Part shown: piece by piece, positions 1 to 9,438 of the stretch
How positions within the stretch are numbered: the first letter of the stretch is position 1
Layout of the letters: each line of letters opens with the position of its first letter
From: Pseudomonas protegens
GTDB taxonomy: Bacteria; Pseudomonadota; Gammaproteobacteria; Pseudomonadales; Pseudomonadaceae
Reading direction: 5' to 3'
Assembly: GCF_003363755.1 (NCBI RefSeq)
Contig: NZ_CP031396.1
Span: forward strand, 2,753,501 to 2,817,500
DNA: 64,000 nucleotides
Position numbers and translations under genes: made by a program
The notes under the pieces: model-generated
Database searches by the model: none
What the model saw: the letters and a program-made list of their open reading frames with translations, nothing else
Told to the model about the DNA's origin: nothing

Positions 1-3000
1 CGCCTGGAGGCCGAGCAGCGGCTCAAGGCCGGGGACCTGCAAGTGTTGATTGCCACCGCCTCCCTGGAGCTGGGCATCGATATCGGTGATGTCGACTTGG
101 TGTGCCAGATCGGCTCGCCGCGCTCGATCTCGGCCTTTTTACAGCGCGTCGGGCGCTCCGGCCACCAGGTCGGCGGCACCCCGAAGGGCCGGTTGTTTGC
201 CCTGACCCGGGACGACCTGATCGAATGTGCCGCTCTGCTGGACTGCGTGCACCGCGGCGAGCTGGACAGTCTGCTGATTCCCCATGCGCCGCTGGACGTG
301 CTGGCCCAGCAGATCGTCGCCGAAGTCAGCTGCCAGGAATGGCCGGAAGGAGCGCTGCTGGACCTGCTGCGCCGGGCCACGCCGTACGCCGACCTGGATC
401 AGGCCCACTACCAGGCCCTGCTGCAGATGCTTGCCGAAGGCTTCAACGGTCGCCAGGGCCTGCGCAGCGCCTATCTGCATCGCGATGCCCTGACCCGCAC
501 CCTGCGCGGCCGTCGTGGGGCCAAGCTGACGGCGGTCACCAGCGGCGGCACCATTCCCGACAACGCCGACTACAGCGTGCTGCTGGAACCTCAGGGCCTG
601 AACATCGGCAGCGTCAACGAAGACTTCGCCGTGGAAAGCATTGCCGGCGACGTGTTCCAGCTGGGCAACACCTCGTATCGCATCCTGCGGGTGGAAGCCG
701 GCAAGGTGCGGGTCGAGGACGCCCAGGGCCAGCCGCCGAACATCCCCTTCTGGCTCGGTGAGGCCCCGGGGCGCAGTGCCGAGCTGTCCAGCGCCGTGGC
801 CCGCCTGCTGGCGCAACTCGACGCCCTGCTCGGCGCGACGCCGGGCCAGTTGCAACCGGCCATCGACTGGCTGCAGCAGGCGCTGGGGCTGAACCGCGCC
901 AGCGCCGAGCAACTGGTGGATTACCTGGCGCCCGCGCGCCTGGCCCTGGGCGCCCTGCCGTCCCAGGACACGCTGATCATGGAGCGTTTCTTCGACGAAT
1001 CCGGCGGCACCCAACTGGTGATCCACAGCCCCTTCGGCAGCCGCATCAACCGCGCCTGGGGCCTGGCCCTGCGCAAGCGTTTCTGTCGCACCTTCAACTT
1101 CGAACTGCAGGCTGCCGCCAGCGAGGACGCCATCGTCCTGTCGCTGTCTACCAGCCACAGCTTCGCCCTGGATGAAGTCTGGCGGTATCTGCATAGCAAC
1201 AGCGCCGAGCACCTCCTCATCCAGGCGCTGCTGGACGCCCCACTGTTCGGCGTGCGCTGGCGCTGGAACGCCGGGATCGCCCTGGCACTGCCGCGCTACA
1301 GCGGCGGGCGCAAAGTGGCGCCGCAGATCCAGCGGATGAAAAGCGAAGACTTGATCGCCAGTGTGTTTCCCGACCAGATCGCCTGCCTGGAAAACCTCGC
1401 CGGCGAACGGGAAATCCCCGATCACCCGCTGGTGGAACAGACCCTCGACGACTGCCTGCACGACGCCATGGACAGCGAAGGCTGGCTGCAGCTGTTGCGG
1501 CGCATGGAACAGGGTCAGGTGCGCCTGCTGAGCCGCGAGTTGCCGGCGCCCTCGCCCCTGGCGGCGGAAATTCTCAGCGCCAAGCCCTACACCTTTCTCG
1601 ATGACGCGCCCCTTGAAGAGCGCCGCACTCAGGCGGTATTGGCGCGGCGCTGGAGCGACCCGCAAGCCACCGACGACCTTGGCGCGCTGGATGCCGACGC
1701 CATAACCGCCGTGGCTGAAGAGGCGTGGCCAAACCCGGCCACGGTCGATGAAATGCACGAAGCCCTGATGAGCCTCGCCGCCATCAGCGAGGCTGAAGCC
1801 CAAGCCAACCCCCAGTGGCCGCAATGGCTCGCAACCCTGGCAGCCCAAGGCCGTGCCTGCCGCTTGCCGGTGGGCCCCAGTGAACAGGTATGGCTGGCCC
1901 TGGAACGCATTACCTGCCTGCAAGCCCTGTATCCCCAAGCGCCTCTGCAGCCGGCCCTGAACCCCGTACCCGGCTTCGATCAGGCCTGGGACCCGGAACC
2001 TGCGCGAGTGGAACTGATTCGCGCGCGCCTCAGCGGCTTTGCCCCCCAGACCCTGAGCCAGATCGCCGCCCCCCTGGGCTGCCTCCCGGGCAAATCACCC
2101 AGGCCCTGGTCCAGCTTGAAACCGAAGGCTATGTACTGCGGGGGCGCTTCAGCCCCGATTGCCAAGAAGAGCAGTGGTGCGAACGCCACCTGCTGGCACG
2201 AATTCACCGCTACACGGTCAAGCGCTTGCGCCGGGAGATCGAACCGGTGGCCCTGCAGGACTTCATGCGCTTCCTGTTCGACTGGCAGCACCTGTCCCCA
2301 GGCACCCAGGGCCAGGGCAGCGCCATGCTCGCCGAAGTGGTCAGCCAGCTCGCAGGCTACCCGGCGGCGGCCTCAGCCTGGGACAGCGACCTGCTGCCGG
2401 CGCGGATCAAGGATTACTCCGCCAATTGGCTGGATGAGCTGTGCCGTAGCGGCAAGGTGGTCTGGAGCCGGATCAACAGCACGGGCAAGACCGCCAGCAG
2501 CGCCCTGCGCAGCACGCCGATCGTGCTGCTGCCACGCTCCCAGGCCGCTCTCTGGAGCGCATTGACCTGTCCGGCCGACAGCCACGAGCTCTCGCCCAGG
2601 GCGCAGAAAGTCCACAGCGTACTGAGCCAGCAAGGCGCTCTGTTTTTCGATGAGCTGCTGCACGAAGCCCACCTGCTGCGCAGCGAACTGGAAAGCGTGC
2701 TCCAGGAACTGGTGGGCGCCGGCCTGGTGAACGCCGACAGTTTCGCCGGGCTGCGCGCCCTGATTACACCGGCGAGCAAACGCCAGAACCGCAGCAGCCG
2801 ACGAGGTCGCGGGGCCTTTGTCGGTGGCATGGACGATGCCGGACGCTGGGCCTTGCTGCGTCGTTCAGCGACTCAAGACTCGACAGCCACTCTGGAACAG
2901 GTGGCCATGACCTTGCTGCGCCGTTACGGCGTGGTGTTCTGGCGACTGCTGGAACGCGAGGCGGACTGGCTGCCCAGCTGGCGCGAACTGCTGCGCACCT

Positions 3001-3335
3001 TCCATCGGCTGGAAGCCCGGGGAGAGATCCGTGGCGGGCGCTTTGTCAGCGGTCTGGCCGGCGAGCAGTTCGCCCTGCCGGAAGCCATCCCGCTGCTACG
3101 GGAGGTACGCCGCCGGCCCCATGACGGCAGCCTGATCGCGGTGTGTGGCGTGGACCCGCTGAACCTTGCCGGCACCCTGCTGCCCGGGCCCAAGGTGGCG
3201 GCACTCAGTGGCAACCGCCTGGTGTATCGCGACGGCCTGCCCGCCGCGGCCGAGATCGGCGGCACCCAACACTGGTGGCTGGAACTGGAACCCGAGGCCG
3301 CCCAGGCCCTGCGCAACAAACTCATCCAGCACTGA
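1..3335 (+). pseudogene. lhr: Lhr-family DEAD/DEAH-box helicase, C-terminal part, with internal frameshift
   Basis: This is the 3' part of a large superfamily 2 helicase; its start lies before the window. Frame 1 shows helicase motif V ([12 protein letters not shown]) at bases 49-84 and motif VI (QRVGRSGH) near bases 145-170, then the long Lhr-type C-terminal extension. The protein is read in frame 1 to about base 2077 (ends ...SQIAAPLG) and continues in frame 3 ([19 protein letters not shown]...) to the TGA at 3333-3335. One extra G in the CTGGGC run at about 2071-2076 would join the two halves into the normal Lhr winged-helix sequence. Either the gene is broken by a one-base deletion or this is a sequencing error. 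Lhr proteins are 3'-5' DNA translocases thought to act in repair. Both halves keep coding quality, so any lesion is recent. Confidence 0.8.
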
Positions 3336-3341
3336 CCCTCC

Positions 3342-3364
3342 CCTGCGGGAGCCGGCATGCTGGC
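3342..3364. repeat. degenerate REP-like element
   Basis: The sequence CCTGCGGGAGCCGGCATGCT and the next three bases resemble the short REP element of Pseudomonas (GGAGC...GCT core with an imperfect inverted repeat). It lies between the convergent helicase and glxA-type genes, a usual location for REPs. The match is imperfect, so this call is tentative. Confidence 0.35.
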
Positions 3365-3441
3365 AGAGGCGGCAGCGTCAATCCCCGGCCATTGCCCGGT
3401 CTTCCCAACAGCTACAGGGCCGGGCTTTACCGCTGCCGGGT

Positions 3442-4440
3442 CTATTGCCCTCGATTGGCGGCACTGGGAGACACACCGAAACGGTTGCGGTATTCGCTGG
3501 GGGCCAGGCCGGTGATTTTCTTGAACAGGCTGCGAAAGGTCGCCGGGTCCTGGTAACCCACGGTCCAGGCGATGTGATCGATGGTGCCGTTGGTGAACTC
3601 CAGCATCTCCCGCGCCTTGCCCACCCGCAGGTGCTGGCAGTACTGGGTCGGTTTGAGGCCGGTGGCGGCGCGGAAACGTCGCAGCAGGGTTCGCTCTTCA
3701 AGACCCGCCTGTTGCGCCATCGTCGGCAGCGACACATCCACCGCGCCATTGGCCTGCAGCCAGTGCTGCAACTTGAGGATCGCCCCATCACCATGGTTGA
3801 GGATCGGCGCGAAATTGCTACCGCACTGGCTGGCGCTGTCGCTGTGCTCCATCACCAGAAAACGCGCCGTGGCACTGGCGATGCTCGGCCCCAGCAGGCG
3901 GTCCACCAGGCGCAGTCCCAGTTCGGCCCAGGCCATCAGCCCGGCCGTGGTGATCAGGTCGCCATCGTCGACTATGGGCTGGTCGGCCTCCAGGCGCACC
4001 TGTGGATAACGGGCGGCGAACGCCTTGGCCGAGGTCCAGTGGGTGGTGGCGCTGCGGCCATCGAGCAGGCCACTCTCGGCCAGCAGGATCGAGCCCACAC
4101 AGACCCCGCCAAGCGTGGCGCCGGCCGCATGCTGCTGGCGCAACCAGCTCACCAGGGCAGAGGACGACTGGTTTGCGGAAAAACCTGCCAACGAAGGCGG
4201 TATCACCACGGCCAGTAGCTTGCCGCTCTCTCCCTCCTGGCTGTCATAGATCCGCCGTGGGCCTTGTGCCTCAGAGGCTTGCCAATGGCTGACCCGCAAC
4301 CGCGGCAGTTGCGCCAGGGGCTGCTCACCGGCAATCCGATTGGCCACTTCGAACAGATCGGTCAGACCATGCACTGCCGCCATCTGCACCCCGGGATAAA
4401 GCAGTACGCCCAGTTCGGCGACCGAGCCTTGAATGCCCAC
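3442..4440 (-). CDS. GlxA-family AraC-type transcriptional regulator
   Basis: The 332-residue protein has an N-terminal DJ-1/PfpI-like domain (about residues 5-170, starting GSVAELGVLLYPGVQ and including GGVCVGSILLAESGLL) and a C-terminal AraC-type double helix-turn-helix (about 225-325, with EERTLLRRFRAATGLKPTQY and GYQDPATFRSLFKKITG). I chose the GTG at 4440 because an AGGGGG Shine-Dalgarno lies ten bases upstream; a TTG start at 4491 would add 17 residues. Relatives control amine or quaternary-ammonium catabolism, but the effector here is unknown. It is divergent from the isochorismatase-like gene across about 100 bp, so it probably regulates that gene. Confidence 0.85.
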   Translation of the reverse strand: MGIQGSVAELGVLLYPGVQMAAVHGLTDLFEVANRIAGEQPLAQLPRLRVSHWQASEAQGPRRIYDSQEGESGKLLAVVIPPSLAGFSANQSSSALVSWLRQQHAAGATLGGVCVGSILLAESGLLDGRSATTHWTSAKAFAARYPQVRLEADQPIVDDGDLITTAGLMAWAELGLRLVDRLLGPSIASATARFLVMEHSDSASQCGSNFAPILNHGDGAILKLQHWLQANGAVDVSLPTMAQQAGLEERTLLRRFRAATGLKPTQYCQHLRVGKAREMLEFTNGTIDHIAWTVGYQDPATFRSLFKKITGLAPSEYRNRFGVSPSAANRGQ

Positions 4441-4542
4441 TGTCAGTTTTCCCCCTGTTAATGTCGATGCGGCCAATCCTCCTGGGAGCAAGGGCCACCG
4501 ATACTGGGCCCCAGGTTATCCACTCACTTGGAGGCAACACCC

Positions 4543-5091
4543 ATGGCCAAACAGGCGCTCATCGTAATCGATATCCAGAACGACTACTTCGCCCACGGCA
4601 AATGGCCCCTGGTCGGGGTCGACGCAGCGGCGGACAACGCGGCAAGGCTGATCCAGGCCTTTCGCCAGAAGGCGCAGGCGGTGGTGCACATCCGCCACGA
4701 ATTCACCTCCGACAGCGCGCCCTTTTTCACCCCAGGCTCCGAGGGTGCGCACTTGCACCCCAAGGTGCTGAACCGCGCCGACGAACCCGTGGTGCTCAAG
4801 CACTTCGTCAACTCGTTCCGGGAAACCGAGCTGCAGGCGATCCTCCAGCAACAGGGCATCGATGAACTGGTGATCGTGGGCAACATGAGCCACATGTGCG
4901 TAGAGGGCACCGCACGGGCCGCTGCCGACCTGGGCTACCCGGTCAAGGTGATACACGACGCCTGTGCCACCCTCGACCTGGAGTTCAACGGCCAGCGAGT
5001 AGCGGCGGCGCAAGTACAAAGCGCGGTGATGTCGGCCCTGGCATTCGCCTACGCCGATGTCCTGTCCACCGAAGAGTTCCTCGCGGCCTGA
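4543..5091 (+). CDS. isochorismatase-family cysteine hydrolase
   Basis: The 182-residue protein has the isochorismatase-like fold. The catalytic triad is visible: Asp10 in LIVIDIQNDYF, Lys86 in VVLKHFVNSF and Cys119 in GNMSHMCVEGTAR. Members hydrolyse isochorismate, nicotinamide or N-carbamoyl compounds; the substrate cannot be read from the sequence. The ATG at 4543 is preferred over the in-frame TTG at 4528 because GGAGG lies about nine bases before the ATG. It is divergent from the GlxA-type regulator, an arrangement often seen for regulator-target pairs, and it stands alone before a terminator hairpin. Confidence 0.88.
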   Translation: MAKQALIVIDIQNDYFAHGKWPLVGVDAAADNAARLIQAFRQKAQAVVHIRHEFTSDSAPFFTPGSEGAHLHPKVLNRADEPVVLKHFVNSFRETELQAILQQQGIDELVIVGNMSHMCVEGTARAAADLGYPVKVIHDACATLDLEFNGQRVAAAQVQSAVMSALAFAYADVLSTEEFLAA

Positions 5092-5115
5092 TCGCTTGCA
5101 TTCTGCGCCGACGAT

Positions 5116-5145
5116 GGCGGTGAGCTCAGCCTCACCGCCGTTTGT
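5116..5145 (+). terminator. terminator hairpin after isochorismatase-like gene
   Basis: GGCGGTGAG at 5116-5124 and CTCACCGCC at 5131-5139 form a nine-pair stem with a six-base loop, followed by a T-rich stretch (GTTTGTGT). It lies 25 bases after the stop codon. The short T-run makes it a moderate candidate. Confidence 0.6.
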
Positions 5146-5843
5146 GTCTGGGCAGGCATGCCCCAGACAGATATCCACGGGCAAGGACGCCACACCGCCT
5201 GTTGTCGCCAGCAAGACAACTTCCCGAACTACTTACGAATGATTCTTGTTATTCAGGCTAATTGTTAGTTGCGACCAAACTCTCGTCGCCACAACTCAAA
5301 GCGGTCAAATAAATGGCGTCATTAACAATGGTCGACATTCAATAGCTAACTAATGGAAATGCTTTAACCCCCGATTATTTCAAATCCTGCCTTGAGCTTT
5401 ACCAAGAGTCGCTTCGCGCCTAATAACATCAACACTTATAAATCTCAGTGCTTACTTCTTACGGTTACCTCTAATTCAATATAGCCAAAGCGAATAATAC
5501 ATATAACAAAAAACAAGCTCACCTATCACAGGACTCCCCACCCCCCGGATTCATTGCCCTTAAAGCCAAGCAACAAGGTTGCACCACGTCCCTGGGGAGG
5601 GTGTTTGCAACAGTATCAACAGCAGAACTCGATACTTTCCCAGCGCGCCAGAAAAGAGCCTTGCGAGCCACTTCAATCACCTTACTTGCAAATCCAGCGA
5701 CCTTGGCTAAGTTGATAGCTACTCGCCACTGAAGTGCTCTTCAGCCGCCAGAAAACCAATAAAAAACTGTCGAGGAACTCAATAACCGGACGCCCCCCGC
5801 CTGCCCCAGCTGAGACTGACACGGAATTAGTCATATTAATCAA
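5146..5843. other. AT-rich gene-free region upstream of the ebo operon
   Basis: About 700 bases hold no open frame with pseudomonad codon use. The stretch is clearly richer in A and T than both flanks, especially 5220-5550. No tRNA, repeat or insertion-sequence end was seen. It must contain the promoter of the long operon beginning at 5856, but I could not pick one -35/-10 pair over others. The length suggests a long leader or several regulator sites. Confidence 0.6.
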
Positions 5844-5851
5844 GAGGGATG
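5844..5851 (+). promoter_or_regulatory. Shine-Dalgarno overlapping a possible RsmA/RsmE site
   Basis: GAGGGATG lies seven bases before the chosen ATG at 5856. It supplies the ribosome binding site (GAGGG). It also matches seven of eight positions of the CANGGANG core bound by RsmA/CsrA-family repressors, which would place the operon under Gac/Rsm control. One motif alone is weak evidence. Confidence 0.4.
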
Positions 5852-5855
5852 CTTG

Positions 5856-7739
5856 ATGAAGCGCAGTTCATTGCCTCGAGTTTTTTCATTCAAGGGTGCG
5901 GCCGAAAATTACTGGCTCTCGTTAGTGCTGTTTTCGATCCTGGTGGTCGCCAGCTTCCTGCTGTTTGAACAACAGATCCAACAGTTGCTGAATCACCTTG
6001 GCAACTTCCTCCCTTCCGATCCCGTGCAACGCACCAGCCTCGCTCTGCTGCTGGTCACCCTGCTGGCCCTGGACGTGCTCTTGCCGGTGCCTTCCAGCCT
6101 GGTGGCGCTGCTGGCCGTTGCGGTCCTCGGCGCCGTTGGCGGCTATCTGGTGATTTTCATCGGCCTGTGCCTGGGAGCCTGTCTGGGCTACTGGCTGGGG
6201 GCCGGCTACTTTCGCCTGCTGTCCAACTGGCTGGGGCTCAGGAGCTGGCAGCCGGGGCAACTGGCCTATCGCCTCAGCACCCTGTCGCTGATCTGCCTGC
6301 GCGGAGTTCCAGTGCTGGCAGAGACCTCGGTGCTGGCCGCGGGCATGCAGCGTTATCCACTGCGCCAGTTCCTGCTGGTCACCACCCTGGCCAATGCCGG
6401 GCTGGCCCTGGCCTACGCCGCCATCGGCAGTTTGCTGGTGGAGCAGAACGCACTGCTGGCGACCATTCTAGCCAGCATGGTGCTGCCGGGGCTGGTCCTG
6501 GGCGCCCGCAGCCTGCTCAAGCCTCGCGCTGCGCAGCCGCCGATGGAGCAAAACCATCCTCTGGAAGGACGCTTCGAGGTGAGCTACCACTACCCGGTGC
6601 TGTTCACCGATCACATTTTCCAGGCCGACAATCCCTGCCTGCACCGGCAACTGGTCCAGGCGCAACAGGGACGCACCACCGTGCTGGTGTTCATCGATGA
6701 ACAATTGCTGCAGTGCTGCCCACAACTGCCGCAACAGATCGACGCCTATTTCAGCGCCCACGCCGCCGACCTGCATCTGCAGGCCGCACCGATCCCGGTG
6801 CCGGCGGGCGAACTGAGCAAGACCCCGGACGTGCTCCAGCAGTTGTATGCCCACATGCTTGAACACGGCCTGGACCGCCATTGCTATGTGCTGGCCCTGG
6901 GCGGCGGCGCGGTACTGGACGCCGTCGGCTATGCCTGCGCCACCTTTCATCGGGGGATGCGGCTGATCCGCATCCCGACCACGGTGCTGGCCCAGAACGA
7001 CGCCGGCATCGGGGTCAAGAACGGCATCAACGCGTTCGCCCAGAAGAACCTGCTGGGCGCCTTCTACCCGGCCACGGCAGTGATCAACGACTTCCAGCTG
7101 CTGCTCAGCCTGTCGCCCCGGGACCAGATCGCCGGGCTGGCCGAAGCGGTGAAAGTGGCCGTGATCAAGGACGCTGCATTCTTCCAGTGGATGGAGCAGC
7201 AGGCCGAGGCCCTGGCGAGCTTTGAACACAGCGCCAGCCGCTACGCCATCTTCCGCTGTGCGCAATTGCATCTGGGGCATATCACCGGGGCCGGCGACCC
7301 CTTCGAACGGGGCAATGGCCGCCCCCTGGACTATGGGCACTGGGCTGCGCACAAGCTGGAGAACCTCAGCCAGCACCGCTTGCGCCATGGTGAGGCGGTG
7401 GCGGTGGGCATGGCCCTGGACGCGCTCTATGCCAATGCCACCGGCTTGCTGAGCCATGCTGAAACCCAGCGCCTGTTGCAGCTGCTGGACAAGCTCGGCT
7501 TCAACCTGTGCCCGCCGGAGTTGCGGTTGCAGGATGCCCAGGGCCGCTCCCTGGTGCTGCTGGGGCTGGAGGAGTTTCGCCAGCACCTGGGGGGCCAGTT
7601 GTCGATCCCGATGCTCAACCGCCTGGGCCAGTCCACCGATGTGCACCACATCGAACTGCCGGTCATGGAGCAGGCCCTGCTGCGTCTGAGCAGTTTCGGT
7701 GGGCCGGACTTCGCCTGGACCGAAGGCTGCGCCCAATGA
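5856..7739 (+). CDS. eboD: DedA/VTT-type membrane domain fused to EboD (3-dehydroquinate synthase-like)
   Basis: The 627-residue protein has two parts. Residues 1-220 are hydrophobic, with several membrane helices and a VTT/DedA-like pattern (LPVPSSLVALLAVAVLG, then RGVPVLAETSVLAAG). Residues about 230-620 are a dehydroquinate synthase-type domain: the NAD loop GGGAVLDAVGY near 349, RIPTTVLAQNDAG, and the metal ligands Glu near 430 (GLAEAVK), His near 495 (YGHWAAHKLE) and His near 511 (RHGEAVAVGM), all kept. AroB itself is about 365 residues and soluble, so this is not the housekeeping enzyme. EboD proteins are thought to act on an unknown metabolite. The start is ATG 5856; the TTG at 5853 is worse placed. 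It heads an operon and overlaps eboC by ATGA. Confidence 0.85.
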   Translation: MKRSSLPRVFSFKGAAENYWLSLVLFSILVVASFLLFEQQIQQLLNHLGNFLPSDPVQRTSLALLLVTLLALDVLLPVPSSLVALLAVAVLGAVGGYLVIFIGLCLGACLGYWLGAGYFRLLSNWLGLRSWQPGQLAYRLSTLSLICLRGVPVLAETSVLAAGMQRYPLRQFLLVTTLANAGLALAYAAIGSLLVEQNALLATILASMVLPGLVLGARSLLKPRAAQPPMEQNHPLEGRFEVSYHYPVLFTDHIFQADNPCLHRQLVQAQQGRTTVLVFIDEQLLQCCPQLPQQIDAYFSAHAADLHLQAAPIPVPAGELSKTPDVLQQLYAHMLEHGLDRHCYVLALGGGAVLDAVGYACATFHRGMRLIRIPTTVLAQNDAGIGVKNGINAFAQKNLLGAFYPATAVINDFQLLLSLSPRDQIAGLAEAVKVAVIKDAAFFQWMEQQAEALASFEHSASRYAIFRCAQLHLGHITGAGDPFERGNGRPLDYGHWAAHKLENLSQHRLRHGEAVAVGMALDALYANATGLLSHAETQRLLQLLDKLGFNLCPPELRLQDAQGRSLVLLGLEEFRQHLGGQLSIPMLNRLGQSTDVHHIELPVMEQALLRLSSFGGPDFAWTEGCAQ

Positions 7740-8620
7740 GCCACTCCTCCCTGACCACCTGGCTGACCCTGGGCCGGGTATCCAACCTGCCGACGGTGTG
7801 GACCAACGCCCTGGCCGCCGCGTTGCTGGCCAGCAGCGCCACCACCCTGGCACCGCCCTCGCCACTGGTGTGGACCCTGCTGCTGGTGGCGCTCTCGGCG
7901 CTGTACCTGGCCGGGATGCTGCTCAACGACCTGCTGGATGCCGATTGGGACCAGCAACATCAGAACCCGCGGCCGATTGTCCTGGGCCTGGTCAGCCGGA
8001 CTCAGGTCAGCCTGGCCACCGCTGCCCTGTTGCTGCTGGCGGCGCTGTCGGTACTGGGCCTGAGCCACCTGATCGCGCAGCCCCATTGGCTGCTGGCCAG
8101 CGCCGGCTTGCTGCTGCTGTTCATCCTGGCCTACAACCTGCTGCACAAAAAATACCCCCACAGCGTCTGGCTCATGGGCGGCTGCCGCTCGGCCCTGTAC
8201 CTGACCGCCGCCGCCAGCCTGGCCATGCCACCGCAGCCGCTGTGGCTGTGTGCCGCGCTGCTGGGCACCTACATCGCCGGCCTGACCTACCTGGCCCGAC
8301 TGGAGCATCGCAACCAACTGCTCAGCCGCCTGCCGCTGCTGCTGATGCTCAGCCCCCTGGCCCTCGCCGCTTACGCAGACAACGGGGTGTTCTGGCTGGT
8401 CCTGCTGCTGTGGCTGGGCTGGTTGGGCTGGCACTACCGGCGTCATTTGGCCAACCCGCAACAGCGGCAGATTCGTGCCTTTATCGGTGCCGGCCTCGCC
8501 GCCCTACCGTTGTTCGATGCCCTGGTGCTGGCCCTGGCCAATCAACCCCTGGGCAGCCTGCTGTGCGTGCTGGTGTTCTTTCTGCTGCCCCACCTTCAAC
8601 GCTGGATCAAGCCGACATGA
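7736..8620 (+). CDS. eboC: EboC, UbiA-family prenyltransferase-like membrane protein
   Basis: The 294-residue polytopic membrane protein has about eight or nine hydrophobic segments. The first UbiA aspartate-rich motif is present near residues 62-80 (NDLLDADWDQQHQNPRPI, of the NDxxDxxxD...RP type), which binds prenyl diphosphate through magnesium. The second DxxxD motif of true UbiA enzymes is not obvious, so the activity is uncertain. UbiA enzymes move an isoprenoid chain to an aromatic or sugar-like acceptor in the membrane. The ATG overlaps the eboD stop, and its own TGA overlaps the start of eboA, which points to coupled translation. Confidence 0.85.
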   Translation: MSHSSLTTWLTLGRVSNLPTVWTNALAAALLASSATTLAPPSPLVWTLLLVALSALYLAGMLLNDLLDADWDQQHQNPRPIVLGLVSRTQVSLATAALLLLAALSVLGLSHLIAQPHWLLASAGLLLLFILAYNLLHKKYPHSVWLMGGCRSALYLTAAASLAMPPQPLWLCAALLGTYIAGLTYLARLEHRNQLLSRLPLLLMLSPLALAAYADNGVFWLVLLLWLGWLGWHYRRHLANPQQRQIRAFIGAGLAALPLFDALVLALANQPLGSLLCVLVFFLLPHLQRWIKPT

Positions 8621-9384
8621 CCATGGACGTCACTTTCCCCACCTCGCTCCCGCTCGTCATGCGCCATGAGGCCTTTGCCGAACGCCGCCGCCAACTCGAC
8701 GACCAGCTCGACGACGAGAACCGCCGCTGGTGGCACGCCGCCCTGGAGCAACTGGCCAGCCAAGCGTCGGCCAACACCCTGGTGCTGCTCAGCAGCCAGT
8801 GCAAGCGTCGCTTTGGCAACGCCGAGGTCAGCGCCAGCCCAGGCTGGAACCGGACTCAACTGGCCCGCGCCTTGCTCCTGGAGCAACTGCTGGAACAGCA
8901 GGCCGGGGGCGATCAACTGGCCCTGCTGCGCCAGCTGTTTCTGTGGGGCGACGACCAGGAAAAAAGCGTGCTGCTCAGGGTCCTCGACGACCTCGACACA
9001 GAGGGTCGCAGCCTCGAACTGGCGCTCCAGGCAGGACGTACCAACAACCGTGAAGTGTTCGCCGCCCTCGCCCTGGACAACCCCTTTCCCGCTCGCCACT
9101 ACCACGACCGGGCCTTTCACCAGTTGCTGCTCAAGACCCTGGGCATGGGCCTGGACAGTGGGCGCATCGAAGGCCTGGCCCAGCGCCACAGCGTCGACCT
9201 CAACCAACTGGCCCTGGAGCATATGGAAGAACAGTTGGCGGCGTTCCGCAGTGTCAGCGACGGGCTGCCCCATGCCATCGCCTTCGAGCTGTTGAGCCAG
9301 GCCCAGCGCCAACGCTTGCGCCACCTGTGCCAGCAGCGACGACTGCCACCGCACTGGCTCCAGCACTTGCCACCCGACGCCTGA
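8617..9384 (+). CDS. eboA: EboA domain protein
   Basis: The 255-residue protein is mostly alpha-helical and rich in Leu, Gln and Arg, with no signal peptide or membrane segment. It matches the EboA protein of ebo clusters in size and position. No catalytic motif is visible, and the role of EboA in any organism is unclear; a scaffold or adaptor role is a guess. The ATG at 8617 overlaps the eboC stop by ATGA; a second in-frame ATG lies at 8623. The 54-base gap before eboB is the largest inside the ebo part of the operon. Confidence 0.75.
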   Translation: MTMDVTFPTSLPLVMRHEAFAERRRQLDDQLDDENRRWWHAALEQLASQASANTLVLLSSQCKRRFGNAEVSASPGWNRTQLARALLLEQLLEQQAGGDQLALLRQLFLWGDDQEKSVLLRVLDDLDTEGRSLELALQAGRTNNREVFAALALDNPFPARHYHDRAFHQLLLKTLGMGLDSGRIEGLAQRHSVDLNQLALEHMEEQLAAFRSVSDGLPHAIAFELLSQAQRQRLRHLCQQRRLPPHWLQHLPPDA

Positions 9385-9438
9385 TTCGACACCGGCGCAC
9401 CCACTCCATTTTCTCTACCACTGCATCAGGGACTCACC

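Noticed and set aside
139..1938. 599-codon minus-strand frame opposite the helicase
   Set aside because: Shadow of the GC-rich helicase gene; no homology or start signal seen.
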